Below, piece after piece: positions 38,360 to 46,443 of a DNA stretch of 46,443 bases (positions are counted from its first letter, which is position 1; each line of letters starts with the position of its first letter). The position numbers were made by a program, and so were the translations under genes. The notes below the pieces were generated by a model, which saw only the letters and a list, made by a program, of their open reading frames with translations, did not search any database and was not told where the DNA came from. This DNA is from Roseibacillus sp. (lineage in GTDB: Bacteria; Verrucomicrobiota; Verrucomicrobiia; Verrucomicrobiales; Akkermansiaceae), in contig PAQU01000079.1 in NCBI GenBank assembly GCA_002709395.1, positions 7,268-53,710 of the forward strand, in the 5' to 3' direction.

Positions 38360-39196
38360 ATGAAAGTTACTCTTCTTTTCCCTTTATTCGGGTTCGGCCT
38401 GGGGGTCGGAGTAATTACGGCGCAGGAAGAGGGAGGAGACCAGGTTGAGGAGAACCCCGGGGAGAAGATCGAGATTCCTGCGCCCCGGGGAGAGAGAAAC
38501 GGAGCGCCCGGTTTTCTTGGAGTGAGTGCTGCGGAGCTGCCCGCTGCGCTGGCGGAAAAACTCAAGATCAATCACGGAGTACGCCTTACGGATGTGGATG
38601 CGGACAGCCCGGCCGGCAAGGCAGGCCTGGCGGTTGACGACATTCTCCTCGAGGTAGATGGGAGGAAGATCAGGAATATGCTGCAACTGCGGGATGCAAT
38701 CACTGCTCACAAGCAGGGGGACGAGGTTATTCTCGAGCTGATCCAGAAAGGGGAGAGAGTGAAGAAGAAGGCGACTCTCGCGGCGCGTCCCGCTCTGCCC
38801 CAGATCGTCATTCCTCCCGGCGCTTTTCAGGGGGGAGGGATCCAACTCGCTCCCAACGGAATTCAGAGGTTCCAGCGTTTTGGCCTCGGTGAAGACGGGC
38901 GCCGCTTCAAGATGCGGGACAACGACGGAACGGTGGAAGTAGCAGGAGCGCTGGAAGAACGGGAAGTTACCGTCTGGGACATGTCCAACAAGATCATGTA
39001 TGAGGGCCCATGGGTTACGCCCCAGGATAAGGCGGCACCCTCGGAGAAGATTCGTAAGCGTATCGAGCGGGTGGAAAAGACATTCGCTCTCCGTCTTCAG
39101 CGGCCCCAGCCCTTTGTTCTTCCACAGCGGAGACCCAATCCGGCCCCACGGCTGCCAGGTGCTGAGCCAAAGGAAAAGGAAGGCCCCGGTGAGTAA
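38360..39196 (+). CDS. PDZ-domain exported protein
   Basis: FLGVSAAELPAALAEKLKINHGVRLTDVDADSPAGKAGLAVDDILLEVDGRKIRNMLQLRDAITAHKQGDEVILELIQKGE. Confidence 0.87.
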   Translation: MKVTLLFPLFGFGLGVGVITAQEEGGDQVEENPGEKIEIPAPRGERNGAPGFLGVSAAELPAALAEKLKINHGVRLTDVDADSPAGKAGLAVDDILLEVDGRKIRNMLQLRDAITAHKQGDEVILELIQKGERVKKKATLAARPALPQIVIPPGAFQGGGIQLAPNGIQRFQRFGLGEDGRRFKMRDNDGTVEVAGALEEREVTVWDMSNKIMYEGPWVTPQDKAAPSEKIRKRIERVEKTFALRLQRPQPFVLPQRRPNPAPRLPGAEPKEKEGPGE

Positions 39197-39313
39197 AAGC
39201 AGGGGATTTGAAGGAGGGTGGCGATAAAGAGGTGGAGAGAAAGTGCGAGATTGGCAAGTGCTCCGGCATTGGATAGACCAGCCGCAAGGTTTTCCTGACC
39301 AAGCGGAGTCCCA

Positions 39314-42274
39314 ATGCGTTACGCCATCTTTTCAGACGTTCATGCCAATCGACAGGCATGGGAGGCAGTGCTGGAGGACATCGCGAAACAGGGGGCCGAC
39401 ACCCTGGTGTGTCTCGGGGATGTGGTGGGTTACGGCCCCAAGCCTCTGGAAGTTCTTTCCGCGGTCCGTGCGGTGACGGCTAACTTTGTCCTTGGGAACC
39501 ATGATGCGGCAGCTTGTGGACGCCTTGACCCTTCCATTTTCAATGAGCGGGCCCGTATTGTAATCGAATGGACCCGGGAACAGCTCGACGAGGATGCTTT
39601 GCAGTTCCTCACGCAAGTCCCTCTCCAGATGAATGGTGAGGAGGTCCTGTTCGTCCACGCGGAGGCAGTGAAACCCGGCGAGTTCGGCTATGTTGAAGGG
39701 GTGTCCTCGGCCGAGGTGAACCTGAAGGCGATGACCGACTCACTTGGATTCATAGGGCATACTCATCTGCCTCTCGCTTACACCATGCCCAAGCGTGGTG
39801 GTCCTGTCAGGCAGTTGCCACCAAGCGATTTTCAGCTAGAGAGGGGACAGCGCTATCTTGTCAATGTCGGGTCGGTGGGGGAACCCCGGACTACTGATGT
39901 CCGGGCCAGCTATGTGATCTACGATGATGCAGCCCGCACGATTTCTTTCCGCAAGGTGGTTTTCGATGTGGAGGGCTACAAGGCGGACCTGTTGGAGAGT
40001 GGCCTGGATATCCTGCCATACTTTGTGCAGGTGGTTGATGCCGGAAAGATGGCGGGCGCTCCCCGTCCTGCAGCAGCGCCCCAGCTGGCCCTTGCCCAGC
40101 TTCCCAAGGTCGAGGAGGTTGTGGCCGGCGGCCATGGCCACCTCGTGGTGGGGCGCCCGGCCCCCGGAGGTCATCTGCCCGGGGCCACCTCAATGGCGGT
40201 ATCGAGCCCCCGCTCCAGTGCGCCCTGGGTTATTGGTATCGCGGCCCTGGTTGCCGTCCTGATTGTGGTCATCGCTATTGCGGTGATGCAGGGAGACCCT
40301 GATCAGGAGGTTGTAGCCACCGGAGAGAGCCTGAAGACCGGGAAGGCAGATGGGAGGCGCGTTCCACCCAGAAGCATAGAAAGCACTCAGAGCGAAGGTC
40401 CGATTCGTGACCTGGTGGTTCGCCGCTATGCAAATAATTTTCAGAGCCTTGAAGAATTACGCGCCGCAGTAGATGAAGAGCATACCGAGGAGGAGGTGCC
40501 CGATGGGATGCTTAATCTTGCGCATGCGGGGGAAGGAGCCTGCGCGCTGGTATGGGAGGGTTACCTGAGGGTCCCTGAGCGGGGGTTCTACGAATTCACG
40601 CTCCAGGCATCCTCCGGGGCGGCCCTCGTGATCTATGAAGAGCAACAGGCTCTTTCCGGTGAGGGCGACCAGGCCTCCGTTCGTGTTCTTCTGCGCCGGG
40701 GGCATGCTCCGGTACGGGTGGAATACTTTCAGAAGGAAGGCGAGGATGCCCCGGCTCTGGGGCTTCGCTGGTCTGGCCCCGGCCTGGACGGAAACCTTTC
40801 TCTTGTCAGGAAAGGTGGCACTGCCGGAGTGGCCGTTGCAAGAAATACCGTGGCACCAGACCCGGATGCATCGGATCCCGCGGAGACGGACGCGGCTCCC
40901 GGAGAGGTAGCCGAACGAAAGGCGCCGGAGAATATGGCGCAGGATCTTGTTGCCTACTGGTCCTTTGACCAGCGCAGCCCAAAGACGGAGTCTCGCTTCA
41001 CCAAAACTGAGCAGGGGGTGAAAGAGAAGCTTATCATCAAGGGGCAGCCTTTGCGCTATTTCCGTCCAGCAGCGGATCCGGGGAGTTTGACCAGATGGAC
41101 CAGGACTGACTTTGATGATTCGGCCAACTGGCAGGATGGCAAGAATGGCGTTGGGTATGAGGATAAACCAGGGGATTTCAAGGACCTGCTGCACACCAGG
41201 ATCGAGACGAAGGCGGGGAAGCATCCACACAGCCTCTACCTGCGGATTCCATTCGAGGTAAAGGACCCAAGTGATTACAAGGGATTGGCGCTGTTCATAC
41301 AGTATGACGATGGGTTTCAGGCTTCCCTGAATGGCTCAGTGGTAGGTAGCGGGAACGCCCCCTTTCCCCTGCTCTGGAACTCGGGGTCAGAAAAGAAGAG
41401 GAACGACCGGGATGCGGTGAGGCCCGAGGCGGTTCCTCTGGGAACCCGCCGGATCCAGACGCTGGTTCCGGGTACCAATGTGCTTGCCATCCATGCCCTT
41501 AATGATGGCGAGGAGAGTAAGCCAAATGCGACAAATACCGGATGCACCAGCAGCGACATGCTTATTCTGGCTGAACTTGTGGGCCTGAGGAAAAGTGATG
41601 AGTTACCTGCAGAATCCCAGCCGGAGAAACCAAGCAAGTATGACCAGGAGATCGGGGAGTCAGTTATCAAGGGGCAGGTTAGCGAGACGTCTGGCCGGTT
41701 TGGAGAGGCCTATGACTTCAAGGGGGGGAGTCTGGACATAGGGCGCAGGAACGAGTTCGCTATTGCCGATCAGGCTTATTCCGTGAGCCTCTGGTTTACC
41801 CGTAATCCTGGCTCTACCGATGGGCAGGCCCGCCGGTTGATCTCAGCGGGTGGTGGTTCGGAACAGAAGGCCGGGTGGGCTCTTTGGCTTCAGAAGGATG
41901 GTAGCGGATTGACCTTTCGCATTGGTGATGGCGATTCAGCCTCGGACCTCACATCCAAGCATGAGAGCCTTGTGAACGGGGAGTGGCACCACGTGGTATT
42001 CACCGTGGAGAGGGAAAGCAGCAGGATCTCCCTTTTTCTCAACGGGGTCCTGGCGGAGGAGTCCAAAACGGCCACTCTCCTCGCGGGGAAAACCATTGGG
42101 TCATCCTCGGGGCTCTGTATCGGGCGAAACTCTGATGACCAGCAGCACCACCTTGGTAAGATCGATGATGTTGCGGTATGGCGTCGTGCCCTCCTGCCGG
42201 AGGAAATAGAAAGGATCTTCCAGTCCGGCAAGGCGGCAGGAGATCTCCTCGATGCGAAGGCCCAGGATCAGTAA
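39314..42274 (+). CDS. Metallophosphoesterase-TM-PA14-LamG multidomain protein
   Basis: N-terminal calcineurin-like phosphoesterase (MRYAIFSDVHANRQAWEAVL, LGDVVGYGP, LGNHDAAA, GHTHLP); TM WVIGIAALVAVLIVVIAIAVM; PA14-like GYLRVPERGFYEFTLQASSGAALVIYE; LamG-like YSVSLWFTRN...NGEWHHVVFTVERESSRISLFLNGVL...KIDDVAVWRRALLPEEI. Confidence 0.88.
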   Translation: MRYAIFSDVHANRQAWEAVLEDIAKQGADTLVCLGDVVGYGPKPLEVLSAVRAVTANFVLGNHDAAACGRLDPSIFNERARIVIEWTREQLDEDALQFLTQVPLQMNGEEVLFVHAEAVKPGEFGYVEGVSSAEVNLKAMTDSLGFIGHTHLPLAYTMPKRGGPVRQLPPSDFQLERGQRYLVNVGSVGEPRTTDVRASYVIYDDAARTISFRKVVFDVEGYKADLLESGLDILPYFVQVVDAGKMAGAPRPAAAPQLALAQLPKVEEVVAGGHGHLVVGRPAPGGHLPGATSMAVSSPRSSAPWVIGIAALVAVLIVVIAIAVMQGDPDQEVVATGESLKTGKADGRRVPPRSIESTQSEGPIRDLVVRRYANNFQSLEELRAAVDEEHTEEEVPDGMLNLAHAGEGACALVWEGYLRVPERGFYEFTLQASSGAALVIYEEQQALSGEGDQASVRVLLRRGHAPVRVEYFQKEGEDAPALGLRWSGPGLDGNLSLVRKGGTAGVAVARNTVAPDPDASDPAETDAAPGEVAERKAPENMAQDLVAYWSFDQRSPKTESRFTKTEQGVKEKLIIKGQPLRYFRPAADPGSLTRWTRTDFDDSANWQDGKNGVGYEDKPGDFKDLLHTRIETKAGKHPHSLYLRIPFEVKDPSDYKGLALFIQYDDGFQASLNGSVVGSGNAPFPLLWNSGSEKKRNDRDAVRPEAVPLGTRRIQTLVPGTNVLAIHALNDGEESKPNATNTGCTSSDMLILAELVGLRKSDELPAESQPEKPSKYDQEIGESVIKGQVSETSGRFGEAYDFKGGSLDIGRRNEFAIADQAYSVSLWFTRNPGSTDGQARRLISAGGGSEQKAGWALWLQKDGSGLTFRIGDGDSASDLTSKHESLVNGEWHHVVFTVERESSRISLFLNGVLAEESKTATLLAGKTIGSSSGLCIGRNSDDQQHHLGKIDDVAVWRRALLPEEIERIFQSGKAAGDLLDAKAQDQ

Positions 42275-42296
42275 TTGAAGGCCTTGACCCGGGTTC

Positions 42297-43829
42297 TCAG
42301 GGGTTTCGGTAGGCCCAGAGGTGATCTGTGCCCCGCAGGTAGATGGTGTCATGGTCGAGGGCGGGGGTAACGGAAGCCTCCTCGGGAAGCTGGAATCTCT
42401 GGACCATTTCAAATTCTTCGCCGGCCTTGACCACCGAGACAGTGCCCTCATCGGATAACAGATAGAGATGCCCGTTGGCGGCAACAGGGGAAGCGCTGTA
42501 CTGGCCGGTGCCCCCGAGTCTTCCACGATAGGTCAGCTTTCCCTTGTCCGGATCAACCGCCGCCAGAGTGCCGCCATTGCGGACCATGTAGATACGGTCC
42601 CGGTAAAAAAGCGGGGAAGGAATCTCAGGAACGCTGCGGTTGAGTTCCCAAGCGATGTGTTCCTTGCCCAGCTCTCCATTTCCACCGGGCTTGATAGCCA
42701 TGAGGATGGGGCGTCCGGGACGGTTGGAAATGTGGGAAGACAGCTCTTCCTCCGTCCATAGGTTATCGCGGTTCTTGTCCGCCCAGCCGAAGACACCCTG
42801 TTGTCGTTGACGGCGACGCTCCGGGTCGGAGGGAAGGGGAATCCCCCAGCCGGGATGCCCTAGGGGGAGCTCGGGCCTGAGGGGCCAGGTGAAGTGCTCG
42901 GTGATCTCGTCGCGGCCTATCTTGCCGTCCTTGTTCTGGTCAAATTTCAGCATTGCCTCCCAGAACGGCTTGGGGTCGATTTCGGCATCCGAGACCCCTC
43001 CGAGCTGGGCCGAGGAGATATAGACCTTTCCCTTTCCCTGAACCGGGACCGCTATGGTTTCTCGTGAAAACCCCCGTGCGAACCATTTTTCCTGTCCGCT
43101 GACCGGGTCGTAGCCGACCACCCGGCCATGACCGAGGATAACCAGTTCATCGCCGCCTTTGTGCTTCCAGATGGATGGTGTTGACCAGCCGCTCCGCAGG
43201 AAGGGTCGCGCCGTTTCCCAGACGAGCTTGCCGTTGGTGCGGTTGAATGCAACGACCCGGGATCGGCTGAGCTTACTCTTCTCAAGGTTTGCATCGTCGT
43301 CGATGACAAGGATCAGGAGGTTCCGGTATGCGATGGGAGAGGTCGAAGCTCCATACAGGCTTCGAGAGGCTTTGAGAGGCTTCTTCCAGATTTCCGTTCC
43401 GTCGTGGCGGTAGGCAATCAGGCCGTAAGAGCCGAAATAGACATACACGTTTTCCGCATCCACCAGAGCGGACGGAGAGGCGGCGTTGTTGGCCTTATGT
43501 ACCTTCTGAAGGGGACCTTTGGGGGCCATCCTGCGCCAGAGCTCCTTTCCATTCCTGCGATCGATGGCGATGGTAAGCAGCCGTTCCTTTTCGAAGGCAG
43601 TAAGGAAGAGACGGTCACCAGCGAGAACGGGAGAGGAAAGACCGGAGGGGACAGGAGTTTTCCATGCCAGTTTGGAAGAATCGATCTCGATGGGAGGTTT
43701 ACAGTCCTCTGCGACCCCGGAACCACCTGGGCCGCGAAACTGGTCCCAGTCTGTAGCAGAGGGGGAAGCGATGGTTGGGTTAGAACCAAGCAGGAGGCCG
43801 AGAGCGGCAGGGAAAAGTATACTTTTCAT
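42297..43829 (-). CDS. PQQ-binding-like beta-propeller protein with EF-hand pair
   Basis: DWDQFRGPGGSGVAED, LAWKTPVPSGLSSPVLAGDRLFLTAF, KELWRRMAPKG, EF-hand-like FDQNKDGKIGRDEI and ADKNRDNLWTEEEL; start at MKSILFPAALGLLLG. Confidence 0.88.
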   Translation of the reverse strand: MKSILFPAALGLLLGSNPTIASPSATDWDQFRGPGGSGVAEDCKPPIEIDSSKLAWKTPVPSGLSSPVLAGDRLFLTAFEKERLLTIAIDRRNGKELWRRMAPKGPLQKVHKANNAASPSALVDAENVYVYFGSYGLIAYRHDGTEIWKKPLKASRSLYGASTSPIAYRNLLILVIDDDANLEKSKLSRSRVVAFNRTNGKLVWETARPFLRSGWSTPSIWKHKGGDELVILGHGRVVGYDPVSGQEKWFARGFSRETIAVPVQGKGKVYISSAQLGGVSDAEIDPKPFWEAMLKFDQNKDGKIGRDEITEHFTWPLRPELPLGHPGWGIPLPSDPERRRQRQQGVFGWADKNRDNLWTEEELSSHISNRPGRPILMAIKPGGNGELGKEHIAWELNRSVPEIPSPLFYRDRIYMVRNGGTLAAVDPDKGKLTYRGRLGGTGQYSASPVAANGHLYLLSDEGTVSVVKAGEEFEMVQRFQLPEEASVTPALDHDTIYLRGTDHLWAYRNP

Positions 43830-43954
43830 GACAGTCGGGACGCTGGAGAGCATGATCCTACGATAGCAGAAGGGCGCTTTCAATCCTGACATATGAGGCC
43901 TCGGGAAAGGAACAGAAAGTTATTTGATGCTCTAACAATTATCATGTTTGAAAT

Positions 43955-43974
43955 GCAGAAAGAGAACTTTCTGC
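43955..43974. repeat. Perfect 8-bp hairpin GCAGAAAG-AGAA-CTTTCTGC
   Basis: Directly visible inverted repeat in intergenic DNA. Confidence 0.85.
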
Positions 43975-43996
43975 GGGGTGCAGGGGATTGCAGAAC

Positions 43997-44016
43997 AATC
44001 TAACAGAATCTAACAG
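43997..44016. repeat. Tandem 10-bp direct repeat (AATCTAACAG)x2
   Basis: Directly visible exact duplication. Confidence 0.9.
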
Positions 44017-44042
44017 ATAGGTCTGATTTCTGGAGGACAAGC

Positions 44043-44148
44043 GACATTCCGGAGGGTGTAAATGGTCGGAAGGGGAGCCAGAAAAGCCGGTTCTTCCCCA
44101 TGCAAGACATGTATCCACTGATTATTCCCAAAGGTTTTCCGGAATGTC
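44043..44148. repeat. 11-bp perfect inverted repeat (GACATTCCGGA ... TCCGGAATGTC) flanking about 84 nt
   Basis: Arms at 44043-44053 and 44138-44148, extendable by GU pairs; nested GGGGA/TCCCC hairpin at 44072-44099. Confidence 0.8.
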
Positions 44149-44253
44149 TGGAAGAAAAAGGGATTGTAACTCCCTCATTCTGAGAAGGCGAATCGTCCTG
44201 CCCTCATGTTATTCACAACATGCTCTCTTTTAGTGCTTTATGTAGATTATTGG

Positions 44254-44282
44254 TTGACCGTATTTTCCCCTCATGCTTTGAT
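44254..44282 (+). promoter_or_regulatory. Putative sigma70-type promoter of the large RNA
   Basis: TTGACC, 17-nt spacer, TTTGAT (each partial consensus match). Confidence 0.4.
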
Positions 44283-44288
44283 CAGGGC

Positions 44289-45369
44289 GTTCCTGAAAGG
44301 GGACTTGCTCTTTGACAGAACAAGGGCGCGAGTGAGGCGCAAGCCAAGCTCAAGGCGCTCCGGGATAAACCCAGGTGAAAACCTGGACAATGGTCGGGAG
44401 GAACTGGCGTTCCCGGCCCCTGTGAAATCGGGATTATTCATTAATGATGAAATCTGACTTCGCAGGCCACATCTCACCGGCTTCCTCGGAAAGGGTCGTT
44501 CCTTTCCGCGTTCAACGACCAGGAAGTCAGGCGGTAAGCGGTCCCGGGTTGTCACACGAATCAAAGTGGGGCAGAACGGGGAAACCAGCTGCAAGCCGAG
44601 TTATGCTTCAAGCGGTCCGTGGATTTGGACCCTGAGGTGAACACAGTCAGTCGACCTTAGACTGTCAGTTGCTACTGTGAGCCAGTGTGGTGATCCACCA
44701 CCCGACGGTGTCGAACGAACTAAATGCCGTTGTATCTATCTGGTGTCGCAACCGGATCGAGAAAAGAGGGATGGAACACCGCGGATTGAACGCTTTTCTG
44801 TGAACGCGCCGGGAGGCCGGCGAGGAACAGGAGGGGGTGATAAGATCCGAATACTGGGAGGCTCGCCCCAAAGGAGTGGAGTCGTCCAGAAGAGAAGGTA
44901 AAGGCAACTTGAGGGGTAAGAGACAAGACCCGTGGCGCGAGGCCAACGATCCGTGACTTACAGCTGTTTACAGCCTGTCGCAGATGCCGACCTCGTGCAA
45001 ATGGCAGGAGAAGTGCTCATTCTCAGAGCGCATCCCAAGCCAGGTTCAGCAGACGTTCGCTTGCAAGGCGGGCAGAGGCCGGGCCAAGAAGTCTCACCCG
45101 ATAAGTTGACGGTGCTTGCACTGTCAACCGGTTCCGCTGCGGGACCGGAACGGAATGCAATCGTTCATGCAGACCAGCGCAGCGTCGGGAAACTGACAGC
45201 CAGCAACACTCGACGGGTGAAGCTGGGCGCCAAATGTCAGTGTTCGGGGAAAGAGAGCGTGGCGAACTCCCAAGCCCCAGCCTTCGGTCAGGCCTCGGCC
45301 CGGCTGAAAGGATTAACCAAAGATCGAATTCGAAGAATTGGCCCGCGGACACTTGTCGGCGGGCCTTTT
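44289..45369 (+). ncRNA. Candidate large structured non-coding RNA (about 1.05 kb), family not recognised
   Basis: No credible protein; hairpins include CCAGGT-GAAA-ACCTGG (44371-44386), GGTCGTT/AACGACC (44494-44520), GTGGTG-ATC-CACCAC (44687-44701), CGCCGG-GAGG-CCGGCG (44807-44822), TTGACGGTG-CTTG-CACTGTCAA (45106-45127), CCGGTTCCG-CTG-CGGGACCGG (45128-45148), GTCGG-GAAA-CTGAC (45184-45197). Colinear long-range helices join 44308-44334 to 45207-45255; terminator at 3' end. Confidence 0.65.
45340..45369 (+). terminator. Strong rho-independent terminator at 3' end of the large RNA
   Basis: GGCCCGC-GGACACTTGTCG-GCGGGCC followed by TTTT; inner GAC/GTC pairing. Confidence 0.85.
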
Positions 45370-45517
45370 CATGTACCCGGGTCCAGGCATGGCTCCCGGG
45401 GCTGATTATTTGTGGTGTTTCCTGCGGGAATCCGTTCAGAATTACGCACCCTTTCCACCGGAGCCGAAAGGACGAGTGTTCCGAAGCCGTTTGATATAAC
45501 CTGATTCGTTCCAGATC

Positions 45518-46443
45518 ATGAATTCCACTTTCGTTATCGTTCCCGGGCTTCTGGCCCTTGGGATTCTTGTTTGTCCGGCAGGCCCATGGGCTGAGTGGGG
45601 AGGGAGCCCGGGCAAGAACATGGTCTCTTCCGAGAAGGGGTTGCCGGTCGATATTTCCGGGGGAGAAGAATCCGAGGAGCAGGAGGGACAGATTGACTTA
45701 GCCAGTGCCAAGGGGTGTAAGTGGGTGGTGAACCTGGGTTCGGAATCGTACGGGACCCCCACGATCGGAAGGGAACTCGTGCTGGTGGGGACTAACAATG
45801 AGAACCCGAGGAATTCGTCCATTATCGGCGATCGTGGGGTGGTCATGGCCTTCCGGGAGAAAGACGGGGCCTTTCAGTGGCAGTTGACGGTGCCGAAGTT
45901 ACCCGGTGGAGACGAGGTGGACTGGGAATACCTTGGGATCTGCTCGTCCACCCTCATTGAGGGAGACCGGGGATATGTCATGACCAACCGGGGGGAGGTT
46001 GCCTGCTTCGATCTCAAGGGCATGGCGGATGGAAACCAGGGTTTTGCGGATGAGGGCCGCTACATGGCCGGGCCGGGTAAGAAACCGCATGATCCGGGGG
46101 AGACCGATGCGGATATCCTCTGGACTTATGACATGATGAAGAACCTGGGGGTGAGGCCGCACAATATCACCAGCAGTTCGGTAGCCCTTGTCGAAGGCAT
46201 GATTGTTGCCACGACTTCGAACGGTTTCGATGAGGAGCACGATCATCTTCCGGCCCCGGAGGCTCCCTCCCTCATCACTCTTGATGCGATCACTGGGAAG
46301 CTCAAGGGCGTGGAGCAGGCTGGGATTTCCAAGGCTACCATGCACTGTAACTGGTCATCCCCCTGTATTGGCAGATACAAGGGTCAGCCAGCAGTTCTCT
46401 TCGGGGGCGGTGATGGATTCCTGCATGCCTTTGATCTGAAGGG
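45518..46443 (+). CDS. PQQ-binding-like beta-propeller protein (3' truncated by window)
   Basis: Open frame from ATG 45518 to window end: MNSTFVIVPGLLALGILVCPAGPWAEWGG...KWVVNLGSESYGTPTIGRELVLVGTNNENPRN...GVVMAFREKDGAFQWQLTVPKL...; absent from the ORF track because no stop lies in the window. Confidence 0.85.
   Translation, partial: MNSTFVIVPGLLALGILVCPAGPWAEWGGSPGKNMVSSEKGLPVDISGGEESEEQEGQIDLASAKGCKWVVNLGSESYGTPTIGRELVLVGTNNENPRNSSIIGDRGVVMAFREKDGAFQWQLTVPKLPGGDEVDWEYLGICSSTLIEGDRGYVMTNRGEVACFDLKGMADGNQGFADEGRYMAGPGKKPHDPGETDADILWTYDMMKNLGVRPHNITSSSVALVEGMIVATTSNGFDEEHDHLPAPEAPSLITLDAITGKLKGVEQAGISKATMHCNWSSPCIGRYKGQPAVLFGGGDGFLHAFDLK

Noticed and set aside
37309-38571. 420-aa minus-strand ORF
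   Set aside because: Antisense to the ThuA and PDZ genes and lacks protein-like composition.
44206-44901. Small + strand ORFs (83, 63 and 74 aa) in the RNA locus
   Set aside because: No recognisable domains, inconsistent frames, overlap with RNA stems.
44289-45369. Interpretation as group II intron, group I intron, tmRNA or RNase P RNA
   Set aside because: No domain V-like hairpin with GUGYG 5' end, no group I core signatures, no tRNA-like ends, no RNase P P4 conserved elements that I could find. A covariance search is still needed.
44932-45405. 157-aa + strand ORF inside the intergenic region
   Set aside because: Low-complexity, non-protein-like translation that runs through the strong terminator and overlaps multiple hairpins; treated as chance ORF in structured RNA.
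1-46443. tRNA, rRNA, CRISPR arrays, transposases or prophage genes
   Set aside because: None recognised on either strand by eye or in the ORF translations.

Overview
This is a gene-dense, high-GC bacterial chromosomal window. The DUF1552, ThuA, PQQ-propeller and LamG/PA14 content suggests the Verrucomicrobiota/Planctomycetota group (inference). Most of it is core metabolism and housekeeping: a TonB receptor with an NtrC-like two-component pair, tdh, rsgA, squalene/phytoene synthase, two tandem signal peptidases I, lepA, argF-argD-argB, a sugar kinase/nucleotidyltransferase pair, mutY, rnhC, HU, rlpA, thrB-thrC, ileS-lspA, uppP, hisF and alr. Accessory and secreted proteins follow. Two observations stand out. 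(1) A protein-free intergenic region of about 1.7 kb (43830-45517) lies between two divergent PQQ-propeller genes. It appears to encode a very large structured RNA of about 1.05 kb: promoter-like sequence, many perfect hairpins (several with GNRA loops), colinear long-range helices joining the 5' and 3' ends, and a strong intrinsic terminator at 45340-45369. I do not recognise it as a known RNA class. (2) A secreted 419-codon ORF on the minus strand (35874-37133) is interrupted by one in-frame UGA in the context GCT-UGA-NNG. A SECIS-like hairpin follows at suitable spacing, so this is a candidate unannotated selenoprotein. Other items: a GAFTGA-less NtrC-type regulator, a phosphoesterase-TM-PA14-LamG fusion, a PQQ propeller with an EF-hand pair, an unlisted entericidin-like lipoprotein and a REP-like palindrome cluster. 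No tRNA, rRNA, CRISPR array or transposase was seen.
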